From Mortierella alpina (Eukaryota; Mortierellomycota; Mortierellomycetes; Mortierellales; Mortierellaceae), in the NCBI GenBank assembly GCA_029449245.1, contig JANATF010000011.1:1116001-1180000 (forward strand): DNA of 64,000 nt, read 5' to 3'. Position numbers and translations under genes: made by a program. Positions 20,979 through 32,573 of this stretch are shown piece after piece; the first letter of the stretch is position 1, and every line of letters begins with the position of its first letter. The notes beneath the pieces were generated by a model that made no database searches, was not told the DNA's origin, and saw only the letters and a program-made list of their open reading frames with translations.

Positions 20979-21548
20979 ACACTGGTGTTGTGAAGGATTC
21001 GTGCCTGTAGACTGCGAAGCAGCCCTTGAACTCTGTCACAGGCACGCAGTTAAGCATCCCGAAAACATAGACCCAGACCATGATGGTAATTCCTGTCCTA
21101 CGAAAAAATAAGCTGACATTATTTATTATAATAATATCGTCGTCACCAACGGTATCAACAGTAGTGTTAGCATTCACTTCCTTCTTGACTGCCACTCTAT
21201 CCGTGCTTTTACTAATAGCTCAAAAGACTCGCTCAAACTTTTGCTTACGGGTTGAGGTGCGGTTATGTTCTGAAAAGAGCTACACGCGTTTGTGAGAATC
21301 GATCGCTTGAAGCCTTCATTACGATACCATAGCAACCAGAGGCCAAATCCAAGCACTGCAAAGTGCAGCAGCGTTGACGATACTATCGTCCACTTGATAA
21401 ACTCAGAGTCCTTGCAATCGTACACGCTGCGTGTCCAGTGGCAAAGCAGCTGTGATTGCAAGTGAAAGTCATTATTGCTTGAGGTCGCAGTTGGTAGACC
21501 TGGAACGATTGCGGCTGTCGTGTTGTTAGGAGGTGGAGCTTCTTGCAT

Positions 21549-22456
21549 ATGTCGTGTTACGATGGTAGAAGCGGTAGGAGTCAGATATACAGAAAGCCAG
21601 CAAGACTGAACAAAAGGAAGATTTTGTTGACGCTCCCTTAAATTTTGAGCGATCAATCGGTCAGTTGCTCCTCAGCTCTGTGCGCAGTGGCGAGCATCGC
21701 TGAGGACACCCCACTTAATCCAGCTTGAATATTAGTAATAGTCTATTGACAGCCGTCGAGAAATGCAAGGCTTCACGATGTACAAAGAGCGGTTCAGCTA
21801 ACGAGCACTTAAATATTGGGCTACCTCGCTAGAATTCCCTGGCGCGTGATGATTGTCTCCGCTGAAGCAGTTATTATTAATAATCTAGGGTAAACAAAAA
21901 ATGCTCCAGAAAAAAAAGGTGAGGTCTCGATGCGCCAGTGCACGTATCCTTGAAAGACAAAATGCAAAGTCTACGCTTTTCCAGAAATGAATCGCGATCT
22001 GACATGCATCTTCATTCAGCGCTCGAGCAGAAGCAAGCGCCTAATAGATGACCTCAATTGGCAAATTCTCGTGTCGCAGCGAAAACTGCAACAGGGCTTT
22101 TTTCAATACAAGAACCTCAAACGAGATACCTAACAGCAATGTGAGCCAAAAGCCGCAGCACATGGTTCCGGGCCGTTGAAGGCTGAACATACAAAATTGT
22201 CGAAGATATATAGTACATGTATGGAGCTCTCTCAAGCCCTAAACTGCAATTCCGGTTCACATGTACTTTGAGGTGTACAGTTTGAACGATTTTTTATATT
22301 GCTCTTTGAAACGATTGCTCAGGAGTAAATATCCTGTTTGGTGGGAGGAATGGACATGGAAAGAGACCCCTGGTACTTTGTATAACGACCCTGGTGGTGG
22401 TTCGAACGTTCGAACGAACACAACGTAGAGGTGGTGAAGGCGGGCGAGAGGAGAGA
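21549..22456. other. Intergenic region between copies F and G
   Basis: It contains the promoter side of copy F. A 64-codon minus-strand frame at 22041-22235 has one hydrophobic stretch but no splice partner or family match, so it is not called. Confidence 0.5.
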
Positions 22457-24559
22457 TCACGAAATACGCCTTGACGTAGCCCTCCCCTCGTGCTGACGCT
22501 GCCATACGTCTGCAAGAGTCGCAGACGAAGATAGCGCAGTGGCAGCAATGTGATGTTCTATCAACTTAGAGCTATAACTCTCTGTGTTCTGAGTTAATTG
22601 ATATAATGAGGACTCCACCTGCAACTCCAGTATACACATGTCGTTAAGAAGGCAGACACTTCTGATGCTCGCCAGATAGCCATTCCTGTCGACTGTTTGC
22701 AGCAGCTCCTGTAATTGCAGGAGCTGTACTTGAGCTACCTCTAATCGCTGAAGTTGCTGATGCACCTCCTGCAGTTTTAGCTCCAGCACATGTAGCTGTC
22801 GCTGCTTCTCCTCTAGGTGTGGTTGCTGCGGTTTTAGGATGTATAGCCATTGTATCATCCGTTGCACTGACTGGTACTGGATCTGTAATGTTTGCAAATC
22901 TTGGGCCTTCCGCTCTCTCGCGGACGGCTCATTGTAAGGGCTCGACCAAGTCACCATTGTGTTTTCGTGTATCGGGGGTGGTGGAAAATCTTGCGCGGAA
23001 GCCTCTGGTGGCAGTGAACCGCTGTTAATGTGGTCCCTGCTTGGATTATCGCGTTTCGTAGCTACCCGAGCTGATACAGGACCTTCACGATACTTCTTTT
23101 TTTCTCGCGTAGACCCAGTCACTGCAGAGTTACAATGTTCACTTTCTGTAATCCGGTCAAAAAGTGCGCACTCGCTCGCTTGAAATGCATCTGGATGGCA
23201 GGCGACGCTCTGTCGCATTGAAATGTCAGCGCTACCGATATCGCTATGGTTATCAGCGGAAAATCTTGGGGACCATGGCGGGCTATTGTCCTTGCAGTGC
23301 TCGTGTTCTTTCCTGGCAATGTTGAAGAAGGTGACTACGAGGAGCAGTCCGACCAGAATTGTAATCCCGTTCGCGCATGTCCATGTAGCTGCCAGCACAT
23401 GAAGCCAGACCGTGTCTTCTGCACGCCTAATCGTGTCTTTCCACCACATCCATACACAACATAGGGATCCTGCCAAAATGAAGACAGACGCTGCGCCAAA
23501 CGCGGAACATTGTGAAATAATGCTTAAAGGCTTAGCAGGCGATACTATCTCTTGATGGCAGTGATCCAGAGAATCGAGGGGTGTATTCCATGTCACTTTC
23601 GCCACGCCGATGCAGGCGCGTAGAATAAGCCTGACCTTGTAGCCATAGTAGAGAAGCAAACATCCATGAAACCAAAACAACGATACCCAGCTGAAATATT
23701 GAATCTTTTCTAAGATTCGTGCGGCGTCGTAATAGCTGCGATCTTGCGGAACCCCAGATACAATCCCAGCAGTGAGCGAAAACGTGAAGGAATAGGACAC
23801 GCAGAAGGCGAAATGAGCAGCTATCAGAGAACGTGTGGGATAGAAGAAGGCTATTGACGGTTGTGGAAAGCCTGTGCTTCCTGATCCTGGTGTATAGACT
23901 GCAAACATGCCTTCACGCTCTGTGACAGGAATGGCGTTTACACCGCCGAACCTATAAGGCACGACCGAGGCTACAAAGCCCATCCTGTAATTCATTATTA
24001 GCGTCAGCTTGGCTGTGACCGATGACTTCTGGTCCAGAGAGCAAGTTATCTTACCAGTAAAGCTGATCCAGTGCAATACATAACCACTTTGGCGCGTGGA
24101 CTATAAGAACAGCATTTCCTGCTACTTTGATGAAGCAGGCGACTGTCGAGAAAAACAAATAATTGTCGAGCTAAGCATTTGGAGGCGCGTTAGTTTCAGA
24201 TATTACACCTTTAGTGGTTGGTATGCTGATATTAGAAAAAAACCTACAAGGTCGGGATCAAAGTCAGTTGTAAACGCTTTGTACAAACTTGTCATCATCC
24301 TTTGGTTGAAACCCTTGTTACGTAACCATATCAGTCCGATGCCGAAGAGACCCAGGAGAAAATGGAACATCGTAGAGACATTCAGCATCGACAGGATAAA
24401 GTCCGAGTCTCTGCAGTCCTCGACGGATCGCGGCCAATCGCATAGTAGCTGTAATCCCACGCGAGTATTTGCTTCATTATACGGTATGAATGCTTCGTTG
24501 CCCAAGACTGACGTTAGCGGCACTACCGGGGCCGACGCCGCATCATAGTGGTTGACCAT
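22457..24559 (-). CDS. Seven-segment membrane protein family, copy G (intact, coiled-coil tail)
   Basis: Exons 24559-24248, 24170-24055 and 23984-22457 join to 1,956 nt, 651 residues. Exon 1 has LLCDWPRSVEDCRDSDF and membrane segment 1 followed by LRNKGFNQR. Exon 2 is 116 nt, three codons shorter than in copies C and D, and ends ALDQLYW. Exon 3 has the IPVTEREGMFAVY motif, then segments with YYGYKVRLILRACIG and FGAASVFILAGSLCC and the RRAEDTVWLH turn. A tail of about 300 residues follows: a Ser/His-rich linker, then a strong coiled coil (LQTLQIQYQSVQRMIQWLYI, LHVLELKLQEVHQQLQRLE). It finishes with a conserved block CLLNDMCILELQVESSLYQL. A cytosolic coiled coil suggests dimerisation or scaffold binding, which is inference. 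Confidence 0.85.
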
Positions 24560-25277
24560 TACAGTGCTCCGAGGAGTTAGTCACTCGCCATGAGATGACG
24601 TTCCTAAGGTAAATACGAAATGATGCTTAATCCACGTACCTCTCAGGGCTAGTACGTACTCCTGTACAATACAGCACAGCACAATTGTCAGAACGGACAA
24701 GGACATGGGAAAGATTCTAATTGGCTACTATGTAGTAAAGTGAGGAAAGGTAATGCGCAGCTTGGATGGATAGAGGATGCGCCGTATCCCTTAGGACACA
24801 AGATGAGATGAAGCCTCGGAGGGACAGCAATGAGGTGCCTCTTGTGAAGCAGAAGACTCTATTCGTTGCTATTCAAGATGTCCAATTTCTGCAGGCGGGT
24901 GCAACCAAATGAGAGTTAAAGCTGCACATTGTACAGCGTACAGTGTACAGTGTACAAGGAGTGAAAAGAGTTTTCTCAAAGGAGCACCCCTCGGCGACTT
25001 TTAATGATGCTACCAAAGTAATCATTTCGGGGAGTCAACGGCCTTTCCTGCCCTTGCTACCTTGCTGCTCTTGAGGCAAAAAAAAAAAGAGCATTAGCTC
25101 GTTAGCCAACCGACCTTCCAGTGCTCTCCAGCTCAGTATACATTAGAGTATTAATTGCGCGGGTGACCGCGTGTGAAGCTCACATAGTTATCAGGGCGTT
25201 GAGGAAAGAAATCGGCATAATCTCCATTGTATATTGTACTAAAAATTGATTTATTGCCGCGCACAACATCAAAGCGA
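24560..25277. other. Intergenic region between copies G and H
   Basis: No gene recognised. It holds short GTACAG repeats around 24940-24960 and an A-run near 25080. Confidence 0.5.
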
Positions 25278-27513
25278 TCAACTGTAGCTGACTTTCTTTA
25301 CGCGAGGACTGGACATGGAGATTGACCCCTGGTAGTGAATGGAACCCCGGGATGGTAAACGAGGGAGGGAAGAGGGGTCACAGCACGATTCTTGCTGAGA
25401 CGCCCTTTCATGCTGTCGCTGATGATCTCCTATAGACACTGGCGAAAACGATGATCCGGCGGCGCGTATCGTTTGCTCCATGAATCGAGAGTAGTACTCA
25501 TCCGTCTGCTTCATAAGGTGATGTAGTATAGACTCCAATTGCAACTCCAATATGCACATATCGTTGAGAAGGCAGACGTCCTTAATGCTGGCTATAATGT
25601 CATGCCTGTCGACTGTTTGTAATAGCTCATGTGATTGCAGATATTGCTCTGCAGTTGACTGTAGCCTTTCGAGTCGACTATGTACCTCCTGTAGCCCTAA
25701 CTCTAGATTGAGTAGGCGCCGATGACATTCCTCCGCAGGGGATGACTTCTGCTCTTGTAGAATTTGTAACCATTGTATCTTCCGCTGGACTGATAGATAC
25801 TGGAGCTGTAACGTTTGAATTTCTTGAAGTTTTTGCTCTCTGCCAGATGGGGAGCTGGATGTGGATAAAGGGGACCGAGCCCCTGGCGTGCTGCCATGTA
25901 ATGGGAGTGGCGGAAAAGTTTGTGTGATAGTTTGTGTTGGCGATGTGTTGCTAATAATGCTGTCACTGCTCGTATCATGGCGTATCGTGGCTGCTATAGC
26001 CAGAAGAGACAGACCTCTATGATGCTTCTTTTCCAATGTAGGTTCGCGAGATTCGCCTCCTGTGACGCGGTCAAAGGATGCACGCTCAGGCTCTCGCTGC
26101 GCATCTGAATATGAGGCGACGCTGTGTTGTAGCGCTATAGTCACGCTGCCGATGCCACTCTGACCATCGGCCGAGGACCTGGGAGAGCATAATGGGCTGT
26201 AGCTCCTGTGATTCTGCGATGCAGTATTGGTGATCCTGAAGTACGTTACAACAAGGACCAGTCCGGTCAGGAATGCGATCCCGCTCCCGCATGTCCATAT
26301 AACTGCCATGACATGGGGCCAAAACACAGTCTCTGCACTCCTGATCGTGTCTTTCCTCCACGCCCATGCACAGCACATCGACCCCGCCAATATAAAGAGA
26401 AGCGCCGCGCCGAAGGCTATAATCTGTGCAAAAATGCTTAAAGGTCTGGCTGGAGATTTTATCACTCGGCGCTCTCCCAGAGGATGGAGTGTTATATTCC
26501 ATGCTGTCTCTGTGCTGATGCTGGCGTGTAGAATGAGTTTAACCTTTTGTCCGTAGTAGATCGAGATACATCCAAGTAGCCAATAAATGGGAGCTAGACC
26601 AAAATATTGAATCATCTCCAAAATTCGTGCAGAATCGTAGTAGCCTCGATCATATAGAACTCCTGATGCAATCCCAACGCCAAGCAGACAAGTGAGTCCG
26701 CAGGAGGTAATAACCATGATAACCCCTTTCCACTGGGCGGGGTAAAAGAAAGTTATCGCCAGTTGCGGAAAGTTTGCGCACACAGGCTCCGGTTTATAGA
26801 TTGCAAAGTTACCCTGGCGCTCCGTAAAAGGAAGGATGTTCAAGGCGATGAGCCCAAATGGCATGAAAGCAACTGCGGCGCCTAACCTACATTTGATGTC
26901 AAAAAGTCAGTACTGACATCTGACACTGCATTAATTTCTGCACTGACTTTTATATTAAATGACTCAACACGCTATTTGTCTCACCAGAAGAGCTGGTCCA
27001 GCGCAATGCATAGCCACTGCGGCATGTGGAGTACTAGCACAGCGGTGCCTGCTACCTTAATGAAGCAGGCGACTGTCGTGAAAACGGTAAAGAGGTCGAA
27101 CTGACCATTTAGAAGTGCATTAGTCCTATCATATTATCATATTCATACCCCACATTGTCGCATGCCACTGCCTTATCTCAACAGCCCCTCGGTGCTTTGG
27201 CACTCACTATATCAGGATGCATATCAGGTCTCACGTTCTTTAAAACGTTTGCCACAATGGATCGCTTGAAGCCATTACTTCGAAGCCACATCACTCCGAT
27301 CCCGAAGAAACTCAGGAGGAGGTGAATGATACCAGAGGTAATCAGCATCACTACGATAAAGTCCGAGTCTCTGCAACCCTTTACTGAGCGTGGCCAGTCG
27401 CAGAGTGGTTGGGAGTTAATGGACGCGTCGCTCGTCTCATATGGGGTGGCGAGCCCATCGGTTGTACCAGGCGATGGCGACTGTTCAAAGGCTGGTTTCG
27501 CGATGTAGGACAT
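25278..27513 (-). CDS. Seven-segment membrane protein family, copy H (intact, coiled-coil tail)
   Basis: Exons 27513-27208, 27100-26985 and 26886-25278 join to 2,031 nt, 676 residues. It is the closest relative of copy G: same 116-nt exon 2 ending ALDQLFW, same phases, same tail. Exon 1 has PLCDWPRSVKGCRDSDF, membrane segment 1 and LRSNGFKRS. Exon 3 opens with ILPFTERQGNFAIYKPE and has the YYGQKVKLILHASI loop, SPARPLSIFAQIIAFG and a SAETVFWPHV turn. The tail again holds a coiled coil (LQTLQLQYLSVQRKIQWLQI) and CLLNDMCILELQLESILHHL, then a Ser/Arg-rich end. Start chosen at ATG 27513. Function unknown; topology and tail are as for copy G. Confidence 0.85.
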
Positions 27514-28106
27514 GATTGTAAGCAAAAGCTGTCGGTGCCTTTCGAATGACTACTAACCGACATTGTTTTTCTTCGGGCCACCATAATTGGCTTTGCATAC
27601 CTCTCAAGAGTATAATGTTCGATGAGAAACGTGCGGCATAAGGAGTAGCCATCAATGTTGGCCGGTTCACGGTGCTGGAAGAAAGATGTACTATATACCG
27701 AGTCGGGTGAGTGTACAGTAGAAACGGGCTGGCCACGACAACAGCCAGAGAGGCGATATTAAAAGGAAGAAAGGGAGGAACGACGGATCGCGGACTGAAG
27801 ACTGAACTCGACAATCCCCCTACATAGAACGTCAGATTGCTGACGACGCCATGCCAAGCCTTAGGTGTGAGCGAGTTTACTCAGTGCGCCGATGAAAGGA
27901 GATAAAGCCTTTTTGAAAGACAATACAGGGGGGAGCGCTATAATACTATTCAACCATAAAAAACGCGCTAGCCACCAGCCAGCCGAAATCCCCCTGAATC
28001 TAAACGACAGTGCTGCATGGCAGAGCCCACGTTTCTCTCTACATCTTGAGCATATAGAGTACTGTAGACTAGTCTATGTACTTACGTGCCGATGCTGTAC
28101 AGTACT
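27514..28106. other. Intergenic region, promoter side of copy H
   Basis: No coding sequence recognised. A palindromic GTACAGTACTGTAC stretch at about 28097-28110 borders the inverted-repeat element that follows. Confidence 0.5.
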
Positions 28107-28508
28107 GTACAGGACACCCCCGGATTAAGCAACAAATTGTTGCTTGATGCGAGGGCGGGCATTCTATCAACTTAAAAATCTATGCGAACTATAAAAAACC
28201 AAAAAACTTCATGTCATAACGGCCATGTAGACCTGAAAAACACGTTCTCTTCCTTGGAGACCTCATTCTTGAGTCTACAACGCTCAAACCCTTCATGATT
28301 ATACCCTATGATTGTAGGAATCCATCCTATTTAGAGCGTGATGTGCGCAAGAATAGGGCCTTGAGAATAACAGAGTAGGAAACCAATATAATTGTTCTTC
28401 ATGGACTTTGTGCGTAAACGTTCTTTTTCTTTAAGATTTGGGCATATTTTTGAATTAATAGAATGCCCATCCTCGCATCAAGTTGCTTAATCTGAGAGTG
28501 GGCTGTAC
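28107..28508. mobile_element. MITE-like element with imperfect terminal inverted repeats
   Basis: The ends are inverted copies. The left end (28107-28133, from GTACAGGACACC to AAGCAAC) matches the inverse of the right end (about 28482-28508, GTTGCTTAATC to CTGTAC) at roughly 22 of 27 bases. Further in, TTGATGCGAGGGCGGGCATTCTAT on the left pairs with its near-inverse around 28458-28481. The interior is AT-rich and encodes nothing. No clear target-site duplication was identified. The right end lies 19 bp from the TEL2 stop codon, so the TEL2 3' end probably lies inside the element. Confidence 0.6.
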
Positions 28509-28527
28509 TACATGCACTACACAGTAG

Positions 28528-31500
28528 TCAGATCTTCAAGAGCTCAAAGCAACGCTGCAGCAAGGCGGCACAGTACATCTTGCTTTTGTCCTCCCCTTCC
28601 TTCGATTTCTGCTCCTCCCAGAGCTCCATTGCCCACTGCTGGCACTCCATAATCTCAGGATAGAATTCTGTGGCTAACAGTTCATCTGAGAGCGCTGACG
28701 GCGAAGGGGTGACGAGAATCAAGAGGCCAAAGAGAAGGTTTTCAACCAGATCCACATTGTGTGGTGGCGTCATCGATATTTGCGACAGAGACCGGTCATT
28801 CGGTAACGAAGCGGTAGCAGAGTTACCAACATTTCCAGGTAGTTTCAAAGACGTCAAAGGCTGCCCTGAAACGGACGAAGCAGCCATCATAGAAGACAAA
28901 AGATCTTGGGGCTGACCTGGCGACATTCCAGTCGAAAATCGCCCTGGACTTGGCTGAGCAGGCGGTGAATGGTATCGAAGAGCAAGCAGGAACTGAAAAA
29001 GCTCTCTTGTAATTGGTAGTAGGTGTGGTGAATTGCCTATCCATCGTCATGGCCATGATGAAAAATCGTGAGGACGAATATGATTCAAAATATCTAGTAT
29101 GCCTTTGAACAGATTTTTCGAGATGAAGCAAGAGCTGAGTAAACAGTGAGCTTACCTGCAAAGTGTACCAAACACGCGATGGTCAAGACAAACTTCTTCA
29201 GCAATAGAGCTGGTGCCCTCAGCAATGCATCGTACCCTCGCTCCACTCCTGGGCCACGATTGCCTCCCCAACGACCAAGCAGGCCTCCCAGAAACACAGA
29301 TGCCAAGTTTGCAAATGCATTTGCTTTTGGTGCTGAACGACGGGCTTCGATTTGGGACTTTTGCGAGAATCGACGAGTTTTTTCCATCGCAATGGATGTC
29401 GAAATCGTCTCAAATGATGGCTTTAGAGCTGTGCGGGCTGAGGTTACATTATCTAGGGCTGATCCTGCGCCTCCATTCTTTGATCCGGAAGCACCCTGTG
29501 GTTGGGGATTCGATCTAGCGCTGGACGGAGGCTCATATCCGGATAGCTCCTGCGCACCGCGTCCGATGGCAGTCAAAATGTTCAGCCTTTGCCCTTGTGA
29601 ATTCTTTTTCGCATAGAAGTGCTCGGTCAAAACCCTAGTACAGAACAAGCCGTGCAGTTAGTTTCATGGCTTAACGTCAGTCTTGGCGAACATCCAAACT
29701 CCCTCTTAGACTCACCTTACAGCAGGCAGCGGCGCCGTAACAACCAGTGCCACCAATGCTCCTTCCCGCAGCTTGTAGAAATTCTGGGTGTCAAAGTTAT
29801 CCTGAAGTAACGCGAAGACGTCTGCTAAGTCTTCCGCGTATTCCTCTGCAGTTTGGCGTGTCAAATTAGAGGGCGTATTCGAGCTTCATAAATGCCATGT
29901 ACAATTTAGGAGTGAAAATATGTTTAACATACCAAGCTCCAGACTACCGGCCTTGCGACGGATGAGCTCTTCAGCCTTTTGTAGTCCCACCACCATCTTG
30001 TCGCGATCCTCGTGCGCCCTCAAATACGAAAGTAGGTCTCGTAAGTAAAGAGGCATTACGACCTTGGGTCTTTTGACCGCCTCTGGGTCTTCATCGGGGT
30101 CAGACTCATAGTCCATATCATAAGGCCTTAAATCTTTGTCATCCTCTTCTTCACTGCTCTCCACATCACTGTCCCCTGCAGAAATCTGAGTGTATGGGCC
30201 TACAATAGCATCTGGATCCTCTTCGTCGTCCGAATCCGGTAATAGCTGTTTCTGGTCGCCTTGGGTCGATAGCGCAGCTGATCCAGTCTGGATTTCATCA
30301 TCCACTCCACCTGCAGCCTTTGCAGCCTCCTGCTCCGATATCACACTAAGACTAAGCGGGATGCATCCGTCCCTGAGTTCAACCAATGACCGAGCAAACT
30401 GAATTTCAGGGTCAGTGATGTCCAAGTCAAAGTCTGCCGACGCTCCTATCGTGTCAACAGCCCGTGAGACCTCCTCCGCCACCACCTATCGATTGTGTTT
30501 CGTCGCCGTTGTCAAATGTGTGAGTCCCAAAATCTTTCCGTACCAGCAACATCTCAGGTATGTAAAGCTCATACTGAACTGCTGGCTTACCAAACTTATT
30601 CGCTTCCTTTGAAAGCTGTCAAGATCCAGCCAATTACTCATACCAGCGTTAAACGCAGATATTACTGCCATATCGAGAAGGTGGGTTGCTTTGAAATATC
30701 CAATCATAAGCAGCAACTGATAGCAGACGACTAGTTGAACCAGGAAACAGTGGTGCTCAGCACAAGTCATTCGGATATCAAGGTTGCGACCCAATACATG
30801 CATCCAACATACATTTTTGATAGTCCACAGATGCGTGGTTAACAAACGTAGAATCAGACCAGATAGAGAGTGCTTTCATGAATGCTTGCCCGAGTATGGA
30901 ATCTATGCTCGATAATATAGTTACGCGTTAGTAGTTTAAAGTAGTTGCGTAGCCCGCTAAAAGACGTTGCATACAATTGATTAATATTTCCACTTGCCTT
31001 TTTCAACTTTTACTTCTGCCGGCCAACCGGCCTGCACGCAAATTAGAGTGCGCAGAGTTCCGATGCCAAAGACCTTTCCTTGAGATAGCACACCCTCCAC
31101 CATGTTGTTATTTTTTTCGCCGATCCCATATCCAATTGACACTAAGAGCCTTGCCGCCCTGTGCACTGCTGCACGTTGGTTCTCGACAAAGGATGGGCGG
31201 CGATGCCTATCAAAGGCCAGCTGCTCCCCGTCGAGGTATTCCATCACGGTTGTTAAAAAACCTTGTGCGGTTCCTGGAGATGATGGTGAAGTTGTTAGTG
31301 CCCGTCTCAGGCTTAATTCCAGGGAGGAGTGCGTGTTCCAACATGCTGAAACAAGAGATTCGGCGAGTATTTCTACAAAGGAGTCAACAAAATACAAATG
31401 ATGAGCCTCTCGTAAAAAACGTTCTCTCGAGACTGAAGAAATTCACAAACCTCTTGTTCAAGTGAAATCGTACTCCCGTAGCCCAGTCGTAAAAACTTGT

Positions 31501-32287
31501 TAATGACAACAACCCAAGCCCTGGTATGCTGGGTCCCTATATCGCCTTCCAGAGTTGCTGTGCGTTCAAGACACTCCTGGAGCTGGTTGACTTGCCGTTG
31601 AAAAAAAGGCGTCTCCTGAAAACAATGCTCGATCTGCGTCTTGGAACCTCCATAAACGTTGGATATCCGCGTGGGGATCGAGAACAACTTCGAGAGAAGC
31701 GAATCCCAGATTGCATCAGCTTGTGATATGGAGGTTGGTTGAGCGCCGAGATCGAACCGTCCGTAGAGAAGGGTGCATCCTTCATGACAGTCGTAGAGAG
31801 AGATTGTGTCCAGCTGTTTTCGTAGCAGGCGAAGGATTGTTTCGTTGAGAAAAGAGTGGTTGTCATGAAACTGCCGATTTAGCTTGTTGGCGAGTGTCTG
31901 CAGGGATACCACTGCTACGGCTTTGTCGAGTGGGCTAGGTTGCAGCTGGGTCGACCCAGGAATGAAGTACGCATCAAACAAAGCCAACTGCTGAGCCGCA
32001 GGCAGTGCGCACAGCCAGTCAACGGTGATGGTGTCCAGAACGAATTCAAGGTGGTTGGGAAGCAGATGCCTGATAAAGTAGAGCCTCCTGGCCGTCGTTG
32101 GCTCCTTTGGTCCAGTCCAGGGCGGTAAAGGATCAGAAAGGGGTGTGACGGTTTGCATTCCGAGAAACGACAATGGTTCAGCAAGGACGCGAATCACGGC
32201 TGCAAGTCCATGGGAGGAGGCCCGGACTTGGCTCTGAAGGTCCGAGATGTACGCCGAGATGGATTCCAAGTCCTGTGCATCGCTCAT
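28528..32287 (-). CDS. TEL2: Telomere length regulation protein TEL2/TELO2 (TTT complex)
   Basis: Tel2 with Tti1 and Tti2 forms the co-chaperone that stabilises PI3K-related kinases (TOR, ATM, ATR types). Exon ends set by splice sites and frame: 30902-30813, 30730-30591, 30485-29933, 29845-29716, 29634-29156 and 29036-28528; these six join in frame to the stop. Recognisable Tel2 blocks are KALSIWSDSTFVNHAS, RKRISLVVAEEVSRAV across a splice, an acidic stretch before LRPYDMDYESD, PLYLRDLLSYLRAHED, AEELIRRKAG, and NFYKLREGALVALVV followed by LTEHFYAKKNSQGQRLNIL. The 5' part is one exon from ATG 32287 to about 31474, then probably a 41-nt intron and an exon from 31432 to about 31030. The junction of that exon to 30902 is unresolved. 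An in-frame ATG at 32338 is an alternative start. Confidence 0.88.
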
Positions 32288-32484
32288 TGGTGCTTGGGAA
32301 GGAGATTCGAGGGCAACAAACGGCCAAGGTGGGTGCATATGAATTCAGGCACGTGATATATTTAGTTTAAATCACATGACTTATGAGTTAGGCATGTGAC
32401 CAGGCCTGATCTGTGCGAATGATAGACAATTATTGGGTATGTTTCGGATTCCAACCAATGGAATTCGACTTCAAGTGGCGACAA

Positions 32485-32556
32485 GCCCGCTTAGCTCATT
32501 GGTAGAGCGTCTGCCTAGTAAGCAGAAGGTAGCAGGTTCGATCCCTGCAGTGGGCA
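32485..32556 (+). tRNA. tRNA-Thr (anticodon AGT)
   Basis: A 72-nt cloverleaf with no intron. The acceptor stem GCCCGCT pairs with AGTGGGC, the D arm is GCTC-ATTGGTA-GAGC, and the anticodon stem TCTGC/GCAGA encloses CTAGTAA, giving anticodon AGT. The T arm is GCAGG-TTCGATC-CCTGC. A and B box promoters are internal, and a T-rich terminator (TCTTTTGTTTTT) follows at 32561. Confidence 0.95.
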
Positions 32557-32573
32557 CTTATCTTTTGTTTTTG

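Larger units (their letters stand above)
19814..21548 (-). pseudogene. Seven-segment membrane protein family, copy F (disrupted)
   Basis: Exon 1 (21548-21249) is intact, with LLCHWTRSVYDCKDSEF and membrane segment 1, ending at a good GTAAGC donor. The family's exon 3 begins at an acceptor at 21098 with the usual G completing Trp and reads CVPVTEFKGCFAVYR. Exon 2 is absent: only 151 nt separate donor and acceptor, and none encodes the membrane segment. Two tandem duplications shift the frame: a 14-bp unit present three times (20937-20978) and a 20-bp unit present twice (20425-20464). Between and after them the family sequence continues (FGIRDLSSASAPRYLLIMVE; RRAEDERWPHL; a coiled-coil-like tail ending near 19814). 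It is therefore a recently inactivated long-tail copy. Confidence 0.8.

Noticed and set aside
22041-22235. 64-codon minus-strand frame with a hydrophobic stretch
   Set aside because: At first it looked like a lost exon 2 of the membrane family, but it lacks the DQLYW end and the correct phase.
2-27513. Calling the seven-segment family GPCRs outright
   Set aside because: Only hydrophobicity, loop charge and topology support it; no residue signature of a known GPCR class was found.
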